Assembly (NCBI GenBank): GCA_033297075.1
Contig: MU858113.1
Coordinates: forward strand, 116,164 to 180,163
Length of the DNA: 64,000 bases
From: Rhypophila decipiens
Taxonomy: Eukaryota; Ascomycota; Sordariomycetes; Sordariales; Naviculisporaceae
Direction: 5' to 3'
Position numbers and translations under genes: made by a program
Part shown: one piece after another, positions 1 through 10,859 of the stretch
Layout: each line of letters opens with the position of its first letter
How positions within the stretch are numbered: position 1 is the first letter of the stretch
The notes under the pieces: model-generated
Told to the model about the DNA's origin: nothing
What the model saw: only the letters and a program-made list of their open reading frames with translations
Databases searched by the model: none

Positions 1-750
1 GCAGGGGCCAAGAGGGCTTGGTGTTTAGTATTTACAGATACCGCAATGCACGTTACACTAAAGGTCCAACTAAAAGGTCCGAAAATAGGTATATTGATTG
101 GGACGATAAGAAGTAGACGGCCGATCATACCTTGCCGAAAACAAAGGTGCAATTCTGGTTATCTGTGATAGTGAGGCATTGTCACTAACCCTACCGGGTA
201 CCAGTAACCGACCTCTTACGAGTACTGGCAAAGTTGGGTGCGGCCAAATGCACTCGTAATCTTCAGTCAGTCAAAAGGACTTGGGACTTACACATTGTCC
301 GTTAACTGCCGGCCGATCCGTGGCACTGTTGTCATCGCAAGTCTCGCAATCTGTACATTGTCGTTTTTGTGCTTCTCGTTCTGATCAGGATTTGTGTGTT
401 GATATGCAAGGTCATACGGATGCGGCTCATGAGAAGGTATTCCTCACCCCACGTCAGCCGACAGGCCCAAAGGTCAGCCACACACGTAGGGGCCCGGTAA
501 GAAGGATTCGACTAGTCAAGTCCGAACCGTTGCTCGGCAGTCGACACGTGGGAGACTCTCCCTATCGCTTACCGGCCAAGTATTAGCAGTGTACGAAAAG
601 ACTTCTTGGGTACATATCGCACTCCCAGCCCGTGACTTTAAACGAGATCTACTTTGAAGTCTAGTCAGAACAAACCCACTCTCTCATTCACAGTTTGGTG
701 TCATCAGTCAAAATTCTCTCCATCACTCACCTCACCCATCCATCTCCACA
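1..750. other. Left-edge intergenic DNA and PKS upstream region
   Basis: No supportable gene. The last 80 bases before the PKS start are pyrimidine-rich (repeated CACTCACC/CATCC-like stretches) and lead into a good fungal start context (CCACAATGGC), consistent with a 5' leader. I see no convincing TATA box. Confidence 0.5.
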
Positions 751-3700
751 ATGGCACCTCATTCTACTTCACCAACTCGTGAACCAGGCCCTGTCGAGCC
801 AAACGGCCCCAATGACGCCAATGGCACCACCAGCGCAACGTCCGGGTCTTCTTCGTATCACCACCCTGACAAGGCCGGACCCGTCCCCATCGCCATAGTA
901 GGCCTTGGCATGCGTCTCCCAGGAGGCTGCAACACGGCCTCCCAATTCTGGGACTTGCTAATGTCCAAGAAAGAGGGCATGATCCCCGTCCCTCCCAGCC
1001 GCTGGAACCTATCCGGTTTCCATGACTCATCGGGCCAACTGCCAGGCACCATCAAGTCGCAAGAGGGAAACTTCCTTGGCGATCTCGACCTCGGTGCCTT
1101 CGACGGTAACTTCTGGAGTCTGCCCAGTGCGCAGGTCGAGCAAATCGACCCGCAACATCGGATCCTGCTTGAGACGGTCTATGAGGCAGTCGAAAACGCC
1201 GGTGACAGCCACAACACTAAGGGCAAGAAGGTCGGCGTCTACGTCGGCGTCTTTGCAGAAGATTGGATCGAGATGCACTCCAAGGACTCGGAACAGCTCG
1301 AGTTCTTTGGGTACATGGGCCACTTCGACCTCGGAGCGAGTAACCTCGTCTCGTACGAGTTCGACTGGCGTGGGCCGAGCATGACCTTCAAGACTGGGTG
1401 TTCGGCTTCCCTGGTTGCGCTTGATACGGCTTGCAAGGCGCTGGCTGTCGGGGACTGTGAAGCAGCTGTTGTTGGCGGGACCAACTTGATTCTCAGTCCG
1501 GGATTGTCGACCGTCTTGAGTGCATATGGAGTCAACTCTCCCGAGGGACGGTCTCGGCCATTTGATGCCACCGCCAATGGATATGGCCGGGCAGAAGCTG
1601 TTTCGGCGCTGTATATCAAGCGACTGGACGACGCCATTCGGGATGGGAACCCCATTCGTGCCGTGATTCGCGCATCCATGTGCAACGACGATGGCAAAAC
1701 GCAGGGAATCACCCAGCCTAGCTCCAATGCCCAAGAGGCGCTGATTCGCGCGGCCTACAAGTCAGCTGGCCTGTCTCAGAAGCTCGGGGAGACTGGATAC
1801 TTTGAGTGCCACGGAACAGGCACGCCAGTCGGTGATCCCATGGAGGCTGGTGCCGTTGCTCGCGTGTTTGGCGAGAGCGGGGGAATGATAATCGGCTCAG
1901 TCAAATCCAATGTCGGCCACTCGGAAGCCGCAAGCGGGAATACATCCATCATCAAGAGTATCCTCGCACTTGAACACCGCATGATCCCGCCTACCGTCAA
2001 CTTCAACACGCCCAACCCCAAGATCCCATTCAAAGAGGCCAACCTCGTTGTGCCCACTGAGCCATTGGCTTGGCCACAAGACCGCCAAGAACGTGTCAGC
2101 ATCAACTCGTTTGGCATCGGGGGTTCCAACGCCCATGTAATCCTCGAGTCAGCCAGCGCGCACCGAGTCCCTCAACAAGTGTCATTCTCACAGGATATAG
2201 AGCCTCCGCGGCTGGCCCTACTTCTCCTCTCCGCCAAGAGTGATACCTCTCTTCAGGCCTCCGTCGAAGCCCACACGGCATATCTCGCCAAGAACGGCCC
2301 ATCATGCCTCGCCGATCTGTCTTACACGCTGGCCGCAAGACACGAGCACCATCAGCAGCGCACGTTTGCAATTGCCTATGGCGACGAAGACGACCAAGAT
2401 TTAGAGCCGACAAGCTTTTCCCAGTCCACGAGAGTCCCATCGGAATGCAGACCCATCATCTTCATCTTTACAGGCCAAGGCGCGCAATGGGCAGAGATGG
2501 GCAAGGAGCTGATCCAAGATTTCCCAGAGGTCGAGAAGAACTTGCGAGAGATGGGTGCCATTCTCGCCGAATGCTCTGTTCCCCCAGATTGGAAGATTCT
2601 CGAGGAGATCAGCAAGCCCAAGTCCAAGAGTCGCATCTCCAAGGCCGAGTTCTCTCAACCTCTTTGTACCGCTCTGCAGATTGTGCTGGTTGATCTTCTC
2701 CAGTCCTGGGGAGTCACGCCGCAAGCGGTAGCAGGCCATTCGTCCGGCGAGATCGCGGCCGCATATGCCGCCGGCAGTCTTTCCAAGAAGGATGCCATCC
2801 TTGCTGCTTACTTCCGCGGGTACGCTACCCGAGACCTTCTCCTCGATGGGGCAATGGCGGCTGTCGGTCTTGGCGCCGATGAGGTTCGCCCATATCTTGA
2901 CCATCAGAGCAAGGTAGTGGTAGCCTGTGAGAACAGCCCCGAGAGCAGCACCATATCCGGCGACGCTGAAGCTGTCCAATCCGTCATCTCCACGCTCCGA
3001 AGAGACGCCCCAGAAGTATTTGTGCGCGGCTTGCAGGTCGACAATGCCTACCACTCCCATCATATGAAGGCGTACGGCGAGAAATACGAGGAACACATCT
3101 CATTCGTTCATTCTTCTGCGCCAACAATCCCATTCTTTTCTTCCGTCAGCGGGAAACAGTATAACCTGGACAGCTCGCCGGGCACTTTTGATGCCCCATA
3201 CTGGCGGGCCAATCTCGAATGTCCGGTCCTCTTCCACACGGCGGTTAAGAACGCCATCGCCACAGAGACCCTGTCGAACAACCCACTGGTAGTGGAAATC
3301 GGTCCTCATTCCGCCCTTGCTGGGCCGCTGCGACAGATCTTTGCCTCTTCCAAGAGCACAAAGTACACCTACGTCCCTACCCTCCAAAGGGGCAAAGACG
3401 CGACAGAGTGTCTCCTGACCACTTTTGGCACTCTCTGGACTCAAAACACCATCCCTGCCCCTTCAAGCATGAGCTCCTTCCCAATCATATCACCCAACAC
3501 CCAAAACGCTGGCCGGAGAGTCCTAACAGACCTCCCCTCATATCAGTGGGACCACACCAAGTCCTACTGGCTTGAATCGCGCCATTCTCGCGAGTGGCGC
3601 AACAGACAATTCCTCCCCCACGAGATCCTGGGTACCCGCCTGCCGGGTACTTCCGGACTCGAACCGACTTGGCGGAATCTCTTGACCGTTTCCAAAATCC

Positions 3701-6700
3701 CCTGGGTAAATGACCACCTCGTTGGTTCGGACGTGGTTATGCCCGGCCTGGGGTATGTCGCCATGGCTGGGGAGGCTATTCGTCAGCTTTCCATGGAAGG
3801 ATCATCTCCTGTTGGCCTCTTCAAATGGGAAGGGTATACAGTTCGCGCACTTGCTATCAAGACAGCCATGATACTCCATGACAGTAAAGACAAGGAAAAC
3901 GACGTTCTTACTACCCTCCGCAAGGCGAAACTCACCGCCAAGGATGGTGACGACTCGCCGTGGTGGGAATTCAACATCACGAGCTTCAATGGTTCCGTCT
4001 GGAGCGAGCATTGTCGTGGCCAGGTACGAGCGGGCGTGTCTCAGTCTCCAGCCGAGAAAAATGACGACGAGGAGAGATTCGTGCGCAAGGTCTCGGCAAA
4101 TAGGTGGTACAAGACCCTGCAAAAGATAGGCTTTTCCTATGGGCCGACATTTCGGGGGCTGTCAGAAATCGCGGTCGACCCGATCACGCGAGAATCCGTC
4201 GCTGTAGTCGAGAATGTTTCTCATCGTCTGCAAGAAGAACTCCACCCCTGCGAGATGGACAAGATGCTCCAGCTCGTGACCGTCACCCAGCACGCAGGCG
4301 ATCCGACATCATTCAAGCAACTAGCTATGCCGACGTATTTCGAGGAGATCGCTGTCGGGGCCGGATTCTCTGGCAGAGAAAGGTTCAAGGTCAGTGCGAG
4401 CTCGCAGTTTGACCATATGGGGACCTGGAGCGGGAATCTCTCTGCTAGGTTGGTCGACGAGTCCGGGGAGCGGTCGAATAGGAATAAAGTATTCGAGATC
4501 AAAGGGCTGAGTGTCTCCGCCATGGGTTCTAGCGCAGCTGAAGCAAGAGAGTCGAAGCACAAAAACTCGGTCGAGCTAGTCTGGCAACCCGATATTACAT
4601 TCTTGTCCAGCGAGGAGATCGCGCCGCTGATTCGCACGCCGCTGGACCTGAGGGAGCAACAGCTTGCTTTGGAGAAGTACTTTGTTCTTTTGGCCCTTGA
4701 GACGGTACCGCTCGTGCTTGACATCGAGACTAGCCAGCCGCATCTGGACATATTCCGCTCCTGGCTCGAGAGATTTGTCGCGACCACTCGAGATGGCAAA
4801 CACCTTTTGCTAGGTGCAGAGGGGGCAGAGCTATGCGCCTTGGAGCATACCCTGAGGACTGGTTTGTTAGCCGAGATGAAGACATCAATGGAAGCAACCC
4901 CTTTGTCCTCACTAGCGACTTGTCTCTCGCGGGTAGCTGAAACCGCGGTCCCACGCTTCCGCGGAGAAGTTGATTCCATTTCGGTCTTGATGGAAGGCGG
5001 GGCGCTTACCGAGTTTTACGCTTTCGTCGACAGGTCCTGGGACTATGCGCCTCTATTGCGGTCGATCGGCCATAACAAACCGACTCTTCGGGTGTTGGAG
5101 ATTGGCGCCGGAACGGGCGGGACAACATCAAACATGCTCCGCGGACTGAGGTGTCAAGAGTTTGACGAAAGGCTGTACCTCAAATACTGCTATACAGACA
5201 TTTCCGCCGGCTTCTTTGTTGCTGCGAAAGAAAGGTTCAAGGACCATCCGGGAATGGAATATCGCGTCTTGGATATTACGCAGGACCCAGTCGAGCAAGG
5301 GTTTGAAGAGGGAGGTTACGACTTGATCCTGGCGGCTAATGTCCTCCACGCGACGCCTTGTTTGCAAGAAACCTTGAAAAACGTTAGGAAGCTGCTAGAT
5401 GCGAAGGGGAGGTTGCTGCTGCAGGAGATACATACTCAGTTCAGCTGGCCTGGCTTTGTGATGGGCGGGCTTTCTGGCTGGTGGCTTGGAAAGGATGATG
5501 GGCGGACGGACGGACCTGCCGCTTCGCCTGAGCGGTGGGAGGATGAGCTGAAAGGTGCTGGTTTCGCGGGTATCAAAGCAATGGCGTTTGACAATGAGGC
5601 GCCCTTTCAGGCATGTGCGACGATGCTTTGTGACGCTGCGCCTCTCGTTCCGGAGCAGCAGGGACAGAGCAATGTGGTTTTGCTGTACCGGAGCGACGAG
5701 GACGCTCTACCCGAAACTGTCGCTCAATACCAAATAGATTTAACCGAGGCTGGATGTACGGTGTCACTGACCAACTTCAATGATGGCGAGGTTGTACAGA
5801 TTCCTCATGGGTGGGATGTCATCTCCCTGCTCGATCTCCAGGGCCCATTCCTCGACAACATCAGCGGCCGAAATCTAACCAAGCTCCTGAACCTGGTCTC
5901 CAAAGTGGAAACAGTCAACACGATATGGGTGACCGGCCTTTGTTCCATCAACGTCAAAGACCCGCGGTACGCGCAAATTCTTGGACTTGCAAGGACAGTG
6001 CGCTCCGAGAGGCACATCAGCCTCACCACCGTCGAGGTTGATGACTTTGCTCATCCCGCTGCCCCGCCCAAAATTGTACAGCTATATCACGAGCACGTCA
6101 CTAAACCTGACGGTAACTCGGAGCTGGACCCAGATTACGAGTTTGCGGTACTCGACGGCGTGGTGCACTCCTCTCGCTACCACTGGTTTTCAGTGCCGCA
6201 AGCCCTAAGCCGTGCAAACAAGGTCACGACGACAGACAAAGTGCTCATGGTGGGCCAAAAGGGCATGATCGACAGTCTCAGGTGGGAGGACAACCACATG
6301 ATTGATCGCCCACTGGGACCAGGGGAAGTGAGCATCCGGCCGCATACAGTGGGTGTCAACTTTCGCGATGTTCTTCAAACACAAGGGGTCGTCGATGGTG
6401 ATGACCTAGGCGGTGAATGCTCGGGCACTATCCTCCAAGTCGGCCCGGGCGTGAGGGACGAGTTCCAAGTCGACGGACGGGTCTTTCTCGTCTCGTCGTA
6501 CTGTTTCTCCAATCGCATCATCGCTTCCCAGGACGTGGTGGCACGAATTCCTGATGGCATGAGCATGGAAGACGCCGCGACCATGCCGATTGTCTTTACC
6601 ACTGTACTCTACTCGCTCTTGCATCTGCGGCGACTTGAGAAGGGACAGACTATCCTGATCCATTCGGCCTGTGGCGGCGTTGGTCTGGCTGCAATCCAGG

Positions 6701-8451
6701 TCGCGCGCATGATTGGCGCCAGGGTGCTGGCTACCGTGGGCAACGAAGATAAGGCGAGGTTTCTGGTCGACAACTATGGTATGCCGCGGTCCGAGATATT
6801 CGACTCGCACAGTACAGCCTTTTTCGACGATGTTCTCAAGGCCACGAAGGGCAAGGGGGTTGATATTGCGCTCAACTCTCTAGCAGGCGAACTTCTCCAT
6901 GCGACCTGGAAATGTGTGGCGCCATTCGGGGCCATGATCGAGATTGGCAAGCGCGATATATACGGACACGGGAGACTGGATATGATTAGCTTTACGGAAA
7001 ACCGCGCCTTTTTGGGTGTGGATATCCGTCACATCCAGTCCGTGAAGCCTGAGATCATCGGTCAGATGCTGCGCGAATGTGCCACGTATTTCGAGGAAAG
7101 CAAGATACGGCCCATTCCGACTTATATGAACTTCTCTGCCTCTGAAGTCGCAGAGGCATTTCGTCACATGCAAAGGGGATCTCACATCGGCAAGTTCACT
7201 GTCTCCATGCCGGAGAATGGCGACTTGTCGCATTTGCCGACCGTGACCAGCCGACAGAACAGCCTTGGCCTTCAGCCTGACGCCGCATACTTGCTTGTTG
7301 GAGGTTTGGGCGGCGTGGGGAGATCAATCGCAACTTGGCTCGTCGCCAACGGCGCAAGACATTTGATCTTCCTGTCGCGATCTGGCCGGGATGCGAGAAG
7401 CGAGTGGTTCTGCCGGGAGCTCGAGGTCCTGGGTGCCAATGTTCAGGTATTCAAGGGCTCTGTCGCCAAGAAGGAAGATGTGGAGAGGGTCGTCGCTGGG
7501 TCAAAAGTGCCTATCCGGGGCATTATTCAGCTGTCCATGGTCCTCCAGGATCGGGCTGTTGATAACATGACCGAAGAGGATTGGTACACTGCTGTTCGTC
7601 CCAAGGTAGACGCCACATGGAACCTCCACAATGCGCTTTTGCGCGCGCCTCTGGATTTCTTCGTCATGTTTGCGTCGACAAGCGGCATGTTTGGGCAGTA
7701 CGGACAGTCCAACTATGCAGCCGCCAACTGCTTTTTGGACGCCTTTGTGCAGTACCGTCATGGCCTCGGGCTCGCAGCCTCAGTGATCGATCTCGGCGTG
7801 ATGGAGGACGTCGGGTTCGTGGCCGAGTCGGCCAATCTTTTGGACTACTTTCGCTTCCTGGACGCCAATCTCTTGACAGAAGAGGATATGCGAGAGAGCG
7901 TCGCGCTGGCTATTGCGAGGTCATTTCCATGTTCAACGGCCAAGGGTGAGGCTGACTCTGCGCGACTCACCGGGCCCTGCACTCGTTACAGCAATCCCAG
8001 CCAGATATCCATCGGAGTGCGCTCGGGGATTCCACTGTCTGACCCATCCAACAGAGTTGTCTGGAAGCGGGATCGTCGGTTCGCCGGTTATCGAAGCAAT
8101 ATGGAATCAGGGGGCGACGACACAGGGTACGGGGCTGACGAGAACCTCAAGTCGTTTGTAACGCAGCTCTCATCGCGCGGCGGGGAAGCAAGCGGCGCTG
8201 TTGAGTCTGAGGCCATCCATTTTCTCGCCACCGAGATGGGCAAGACACTGTATGGATTCATGATGAAAGAGGCCGAGGACATGCAGCTGGAGAAGCCTCT
8301 CGCTTCGCTGGGGTTGGACAGCCTAGTGGCCATTGAGCTGAGAAACTGGTGCCGCACACAGACTGGGCTCGATGTTAGCGTTCTTGAGATCATGCAGAGC
8401 ACTCTCAGGGGTTTGGCAGAAAAGGCGCATACCTTTTTGGTGGGCAAGTAA
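751..8451 (+). CDS. Highly reducing type I polyketide synthase (KS-AT-DH-MT-ER-KR-ACP)
   Basis: This 2566-aa iterative PKS would build a reduced, C-methylated polyketide chain from malonyl-CoA. Domains in order: ketosynthase (active Cys217 in TGCSAS, His354 in ECHGTGT, His390 in KSNVGHSEA); acyltransferase (Ser664 in GHSSG); dehydratase (His989 in NDHLVG, Asp1170 in HPCEMD); C-methyltransferase (SAM motif VLEIGAGTGG near 1448-1457, apparently intact); enoylreductase (HSACGGVG near 1971); ketoreductase (GGLGGVG near 2184, Tyr2322 in QSNYAAAN); acyl carrier protein (Ser2524 in GLDSL). No releasing domain follows the ACP, so release must be in trans or spontaneous. The ATG has a good context and the frame is uninterrupted, with no introns. 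The KS cysteine motif departs from the common DTACSSS form. No clear tailoring genes lie immediately downstream; a partner cluster could lie left of the window. The product cannot be predicted. Confidence 0.96.
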   Translation: MAPHSTSPTREPGPVEPNGPNDANGTTSATSGSSSYHHPDKAGPVPIAIVGLGMRLPGGCNTASQFWDLLMSKKEGMIPVPPSRWNLSGFHDSSGQLPGTIKSQEGNFLGDLDLGAFDGNFWSLPSAQVEQIDPQHRILLETVYEAVENAGDSHNTKGKKVGVYVGVFAEDWIEMHSKDSEQLEFFGYMGHFDLGASNLVSYEFDWRGPSMTFKTGCSASLVALDTACKALAVGDCEAAVVGGTNLILSPGLSTVLSAYGVNSPEGRSRPFDATANGYGRAEAVSALYIKRLDDAIRDGNPIRAVIRASMCNDDGKTQGITQPSSNAQEALIRAAYKSAGLSQKLGETGYFECHGTGTPVGDPMEAGAVARVFGESGGMIIGSVKSNVGHSEAASGNTSIIKSILALEHRMIPPTVNFNTPNPKIPFKEANLVVPTEPLAWPQDRQERVSINSFGIGGSNAHVILESASAHRVPQQVSFSQDIEPPRLALLLLSAKSDTSLQASVEAHTAYLAKNGPSCLADLSYTLAARHEHHQQRTFAIAYGDEDDQDLEPTSFSQSTRVPSECRPIIFIFTGQGAQWAEMGKELIQDFPEVEKNLREMGAILAECSVPPDWKILEEISKPKSKSRISKAEFSQPLCTALQIVLVDLLQSWGVTPQAVAGHSSGEIAAAYAAGSLSKKDAILAAYFRGYATRDLLLDGAMAAVGLGADEVRPYLDHQSKVVVACENSPESSTISGDAEAVQSVISTLRRDAPEVFVRGLQVDNAYHSHHMKAYGEKYEEHISFVHSSAPTIPFFSSVSGKQYNLDSSPGTFDAPYWRANLECPVLFHTAVKNAIATETLSNNPLVVEIGPHSALAGPLRQIFASSKSTKYTYVPTLQRGKDATECLLTTFGTLWTQNTIPAPSSMSSFPIISPNTQNAGRRVLTDLPSYQWDHTKSYWLESRHSREWRNRQFLPHEILGTRLPGTSGLEPTWRNLLTVSKIPWVNDHLVGSDVVMPGLGYVAMAGEAIRQLSMEGSSPVGLFKWEGYTVRALAIKTAMILHDSKDKENDVLTTLRKAKLTAKDGDDSPWWEFNITSFNGSVWSEHCRGQVRAGVSQSPAEKNDDEERFVRKVSANRWYKTLQKIGFSYGPTFRGLSEIAVDPITRESVAVVENVSHRLQEELHPCEMDKMLQLVTVTQHAGDPTSFKQLAMPTYFEEIAVGAGFSGRERFKVSASSQFDHMGTWSGNLSARLVDESGERSNRNKVFEIKGLSVSAMGSSAAEARESKHKNSVELVWQPDITFLSSEEIAPLIRTPLDLREQQLALEKYFVLLALETVPLVLDIETSQPHLDIFRSWLERFVATTRDGKHLLLGAEGAELCALEHTLRTGLLAEMKTSMEATPLSSLATCLSRVAETAVPRFRGEVDSISVLMEGGALTEFYAFVDRSWDYAPLLRSIGHNKPTLRVLEIGAGTGGTTSNMLRGLRCQEFDERLYLKYCYTDISAGFFVAAKERFKDHPGMEYRVLDITQDPVEQGFEEGGYDLILAANVLHATPCLQETLKNVRKLLDAKGRLLLQEIHTQFSWPGFVMGGLSGWWLGKDDGRTDGPAASPERWEDELKGAGFAGIKAMAFDNEAPFQACATMLCDAAPLVPEQQGQSNVVLLYRSDEDALPETVAQYQIDLTEAGCTVSLTNFNDGEVVQIPHGWDVISLLDLQGPFLDNISGRNLTKLLNLVSKVETVNTIWVTGLCSINVKDPRYAQILGLARTVRSERHISLTTVEVDDFAHPAAPPKIVQLYHEHVTKPDGNSELDPDYEFAVLDGVVHSSRYHWFSVPQALSRANKVTTTDKVLMVGQKGMIDSLRWEDNHMIDRPLGPGEVSIRPHTVGVNFRDVLQTQGVVDGDDLGGECSGTILQVGPGVRDEFQVDGRVFLVSSYCFSNRIIASQDVVARIPDGMSMEDAATMPIVFTTVLYSLLHLRRLEKGQTILIHSACGGVGLAAIQVARMIGARVLATVGNEDKARFLVDNYGMPRSEIFDSHSTAFFDDVLKATKGKGVDIALNSLAGELLHATWKCVAPFGAMIEIGKRDIYGHGRLDMISFTENRAFLGVDIRHIQSVKPEIIGQMLRECATYFEESKIRPIPTYMNFSASEVAEAFRHMQRGSHIGKFTVSMPENGDLSHLPTVTSRQNSLGLQPDAAYLLVGGLGGVGRSIATWLVANGARHLIFLSRSGRDARSEWFCRELEVLGANVQVFKGSVAKKEDVERVVAGSKVPIRGIIQLSMVLQDRAVDNMTEEDWYTAVRPKVDATWNLHNALLRAPLDFFVMFASTSGMFGQYGQSNYAAANCFLDAFVQYRHGLGLAASVIDLGVMEDVGFVAESANLLDYFRFLDANLLTEEDMRESVALAIARSFPCSTAKGEADSARLTGPCTRYSNPSQISIGVRSGIPLSDPSNRVVWKRDRRFAGYRSNMESGGDDTGYGADENLKSFVTQLSSRGGEASGAVESEAIHFLATEMGKTLYGFMMKEAEDMQLEKPLASLGLDSLVAIELRNWCRTQTGLDVSVLEIMQSTLRGLAEKAHTFLVGK

Positions 8452-9359
8452 GCGTGATTGAAAGGATATCGAGGTGGAGTTGGTAGCAGTACCTTGATGA
8501 CCTTTAGAGTGCTTTCAAGCAATAGACGTTGTTGTCTTGGTCTCTGGTTCTTTTTTTTGGGGGGGTTGCTGCAGCATCCTTCAGCTGGGTACTCAGGCAT
8601 GGATGGGTACCGGAATCAAAGAGGTTTCAATCTCATCTCACTGCCGACACAGGTGTGGGGCTGCACCACGAGCTGACATCAGAGAGTCCATCTTACCTCA
8701 CCTGTGTGGGGCACCACTGGAAGCTTGGTCCGTGGAAGGATGGGAGAGGAAAGAATTTGGCAGAATCCCCAGAATGATTAATCACGAATATCAAGAATCA
8801 CATGCTGTCGGAATATCGCACTTCTTGTCAAAATTGATTGATTGTGATTCTTGTCCTCTCTTTTGCTCTCTGGCTTCGCCAGAGAGCTTCTCTTATAACT
8901 GTACATGGTGGCAGTACTATTACCAATCATGAGTAACCAATGACAAAGATGATTATCAAGATTTCCAATGATGACCAATCCCTCACAAATAGGAACATGT
9001 ATTCTTCCGAACGACACAGAATATTCTGACACATGCAGTCATACTACTGAATTACAAGTTTGGGTTTGCGCAATGTGGGAATGGTTTGTATGATTGTAGC
9101 AACTCAAATATCGCAAGACAAATCTTTGCAAGACTGTACTAACAACCTCAACAAAGAAAGGGTGCTGGGGCCTGTGAATGACAATCCCTCGCTCCATCAA
9201 TCCCCACCCATCCCAATTCCTCAATACCCTCGTTCGCCTTTTTCTTCCGTTGCTGTCCTTTGCACCTTCTTTTGGGCCCCCGTCTTTGCAGATTGTTTTG
9301 TCTTTTCTGAAGAATAAATGAAAATATAAGGCGTCCCAGTCGCAAAAGGAGGGCCTCGG
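8452..9359. other. Intergenic region between the PKS and the first Hce2 gene
   Basis: It holds the PKS 3' flank, including a T9/G7 homopolymer near 8550, and the 3' flank of the minus-strand Hce2 gene. Bases from about 9200 resemble the block from about 10620, as expected if the two Hce2 genes arose by tandem duplication. No further gene is supported. Confidence 0.5.
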
Positions 9360-9875
9360 TTAGTCCTGGGGCACGTAATTTGTGCGGTAGAGGCGCCATT
9401 GAACGTTGTCAATAGTCCCGGGTCCCATCACTCGCTTGCAGTTCATCGATCCAGTGGTGCCGAGAAAACCGTTATGGGTGTATAGCACCTTGGAAGTCGC
9501 GATAACCTGGGCGATGTCGCCGTTACCGACCTTTAATACAATGCCCTCTGGATCTTCAGAGGATTCAAGACCAAAAGCACAGGTTCTGTACTTAAAGAGC
9601 TCCTTCTTTTGTCCATTTCCAACCCAGGGGTTGCTGTGCAATAGAATACCGTTGCCGATTTGAAAGCAGTCGTCAGCTCTGGGGGAGTTTTCGGAGACTT
9701 GGTCAATGTAGGTGTAGGCGGTGCAGAAGTTGGTCATGTTCACGTTGTCCGGGTTGACATTGCGAACGAGCTCGACGGTGTTTTGTCTGGCGGCCTCGAA
9801 GGGGATAGCATACACCAAACTGCTCAAAAGATGCAGAGCGGCCGCGACAATGAGATGGAGAGCCATGACTGCCAT
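9360..9875 (-). CDS. Secreted Hce2 (Ecp2-like) effector candidate, copy 1
   Basis: This single-exon protein of 171 aa has an N-terminal hydrophobic segment (about residues 1-23) that fits a signal peptide; a second Met at residue 4 is an alternative start. The mature part has the Hce2 (homologue of Cladosporium fulvum Ecp2) pattern: an N-terminal Cys in NFCTAY, a Cys after the SPRADDC segment, a central RTCAFG, then KVGNGDI and a C-terminal GSMNC, giving four cysteines likely to form two disulfides. Hce2 proteins are secreted and some act as necrosis-inducing effectors on plants; any role here is inferred. A paralogue lies upstream (10860-11384), and both share the promoter motif at 10030 and 11538. 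Confidence 0.8.
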   Translation of the reverse strand: MAVMALHLIVAAALHLLSSLVYAIPFEAARQNTVELVRNVNPDNVNMTNFCTAYTYIDQVSENSPRADDCFQIGNGILLHSNPWVGNGQKKELFKYRTCAFGLESSEDPEGIVLKVGNGDIAQVIATSKVLYTHNGFLGTTGSMNCKRVMGPGTIDNVQWRLYRTNYVPQD

Positions 9876-10029
9876 TCTGACGAACTCGGGTGGGTGGGCT
9901 GCTTGGCGAATGCGACAAAGAGGCTGGATATTGCAAGAAGTCCGTTTTTGAGATCTTGCTATTCACCAACGTTGAGCCAAGGTTGATTTGCGGGTGTGTA
10001 GGAGAAGGAGGGTGGGTGATGATGGGAAG

Positions 10030-10043
10030 TTTATATACCTCGA
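10030..10043 (-). promoter_or_regulatory. TATA-containing core promoter of Hce2 copy 1
   Basis: On the minus strand this reads TCGAGGTATATAAA, 155 bp upstream of the start codon. The same 14 bases occur 154 bp upstream of the neighbouring paralogue, and flanking bases are also similar, so it is a conserved part of the duplicated promoter. Confidence 0.6.
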
Positions 10044-10859
10044 CTTGGGAAGAATCAGACCCCCGCAAATGATCAGATGCTCTAGCTCATGACATGACTC
10101 GACACGCCGGCGGGGGCCGGCCCCTCAGGATCTTGGATGATTCAGTTGAAGTTGAGATGAATAAAGCTCAGCACAGCTCTTTTGAATCTGAGCGAGTTTA
10201 ACTGGTGGGGTGCTCATGTTAGGTTGGGACGAGAACGAAGACGGCACACTTATCTCTGGCACAAAGATAAGGTTGGGTCATGACTCACGGCCTAGCCTTG
10301 GAGAGCCCGTACCTATCTGGGTTATGACGTGTTGAGCGGCAGGGATAGGGGATCGCTTTGGATGTCTGGGAGGCTTGTGGAACCAGATCTCGTAAGTGAT
10401 ACGAGATTATACATATGGAGAAAATCTCGAGGATAATGAATCATGTTTAGGGACATAGAGACTGCGAAAACAGGCATGGGGGTTGCGTGACTAGTGAATA
10501 GTATTGCTCTAGTCGGATAACAACTCGATAATCGAGATTTGGGTCTTTATAATACCGTACTAACAATCTGGGTAAACCAAAAGAAAAGTGTGCTTGGGTA
10601 GATAGATGCTAAACCGAAATTCCTTCTCCCCGTCGACCCATACCCATCGAAATTCATTGGTGTCCTGGTTCCGCTTTTTTTTCTCCCTGGCTTTGTTGTT
10701 TTTTCACCTTTTTTTGGGCTCCCGTCTCAGTAGCTTGTTATTATTTTGTCAAAAACGAAGAAAGAAGATCAACCCAATGCCTCTTACCACCCCCCACGCA
10801 TATCTCAAAAGTCTCCAGTCCAATCACCAAGTCCCAGGTGAGAATCATCATGGAATGTC
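10044..10859. other. Intergenic region between the two Hce2 genes
   Basis: It contains the upstream region of copy 1 and, from about 10620, a T-rich 3' flank of copy 2 similar to the block near 9200-9310 (shared features: a CACCTTCTTTTGGG-like stretch, CCCGTCT, and ATTTTGTC followed by GAAGAA). No other gene is seen. Confidence 0.5.
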
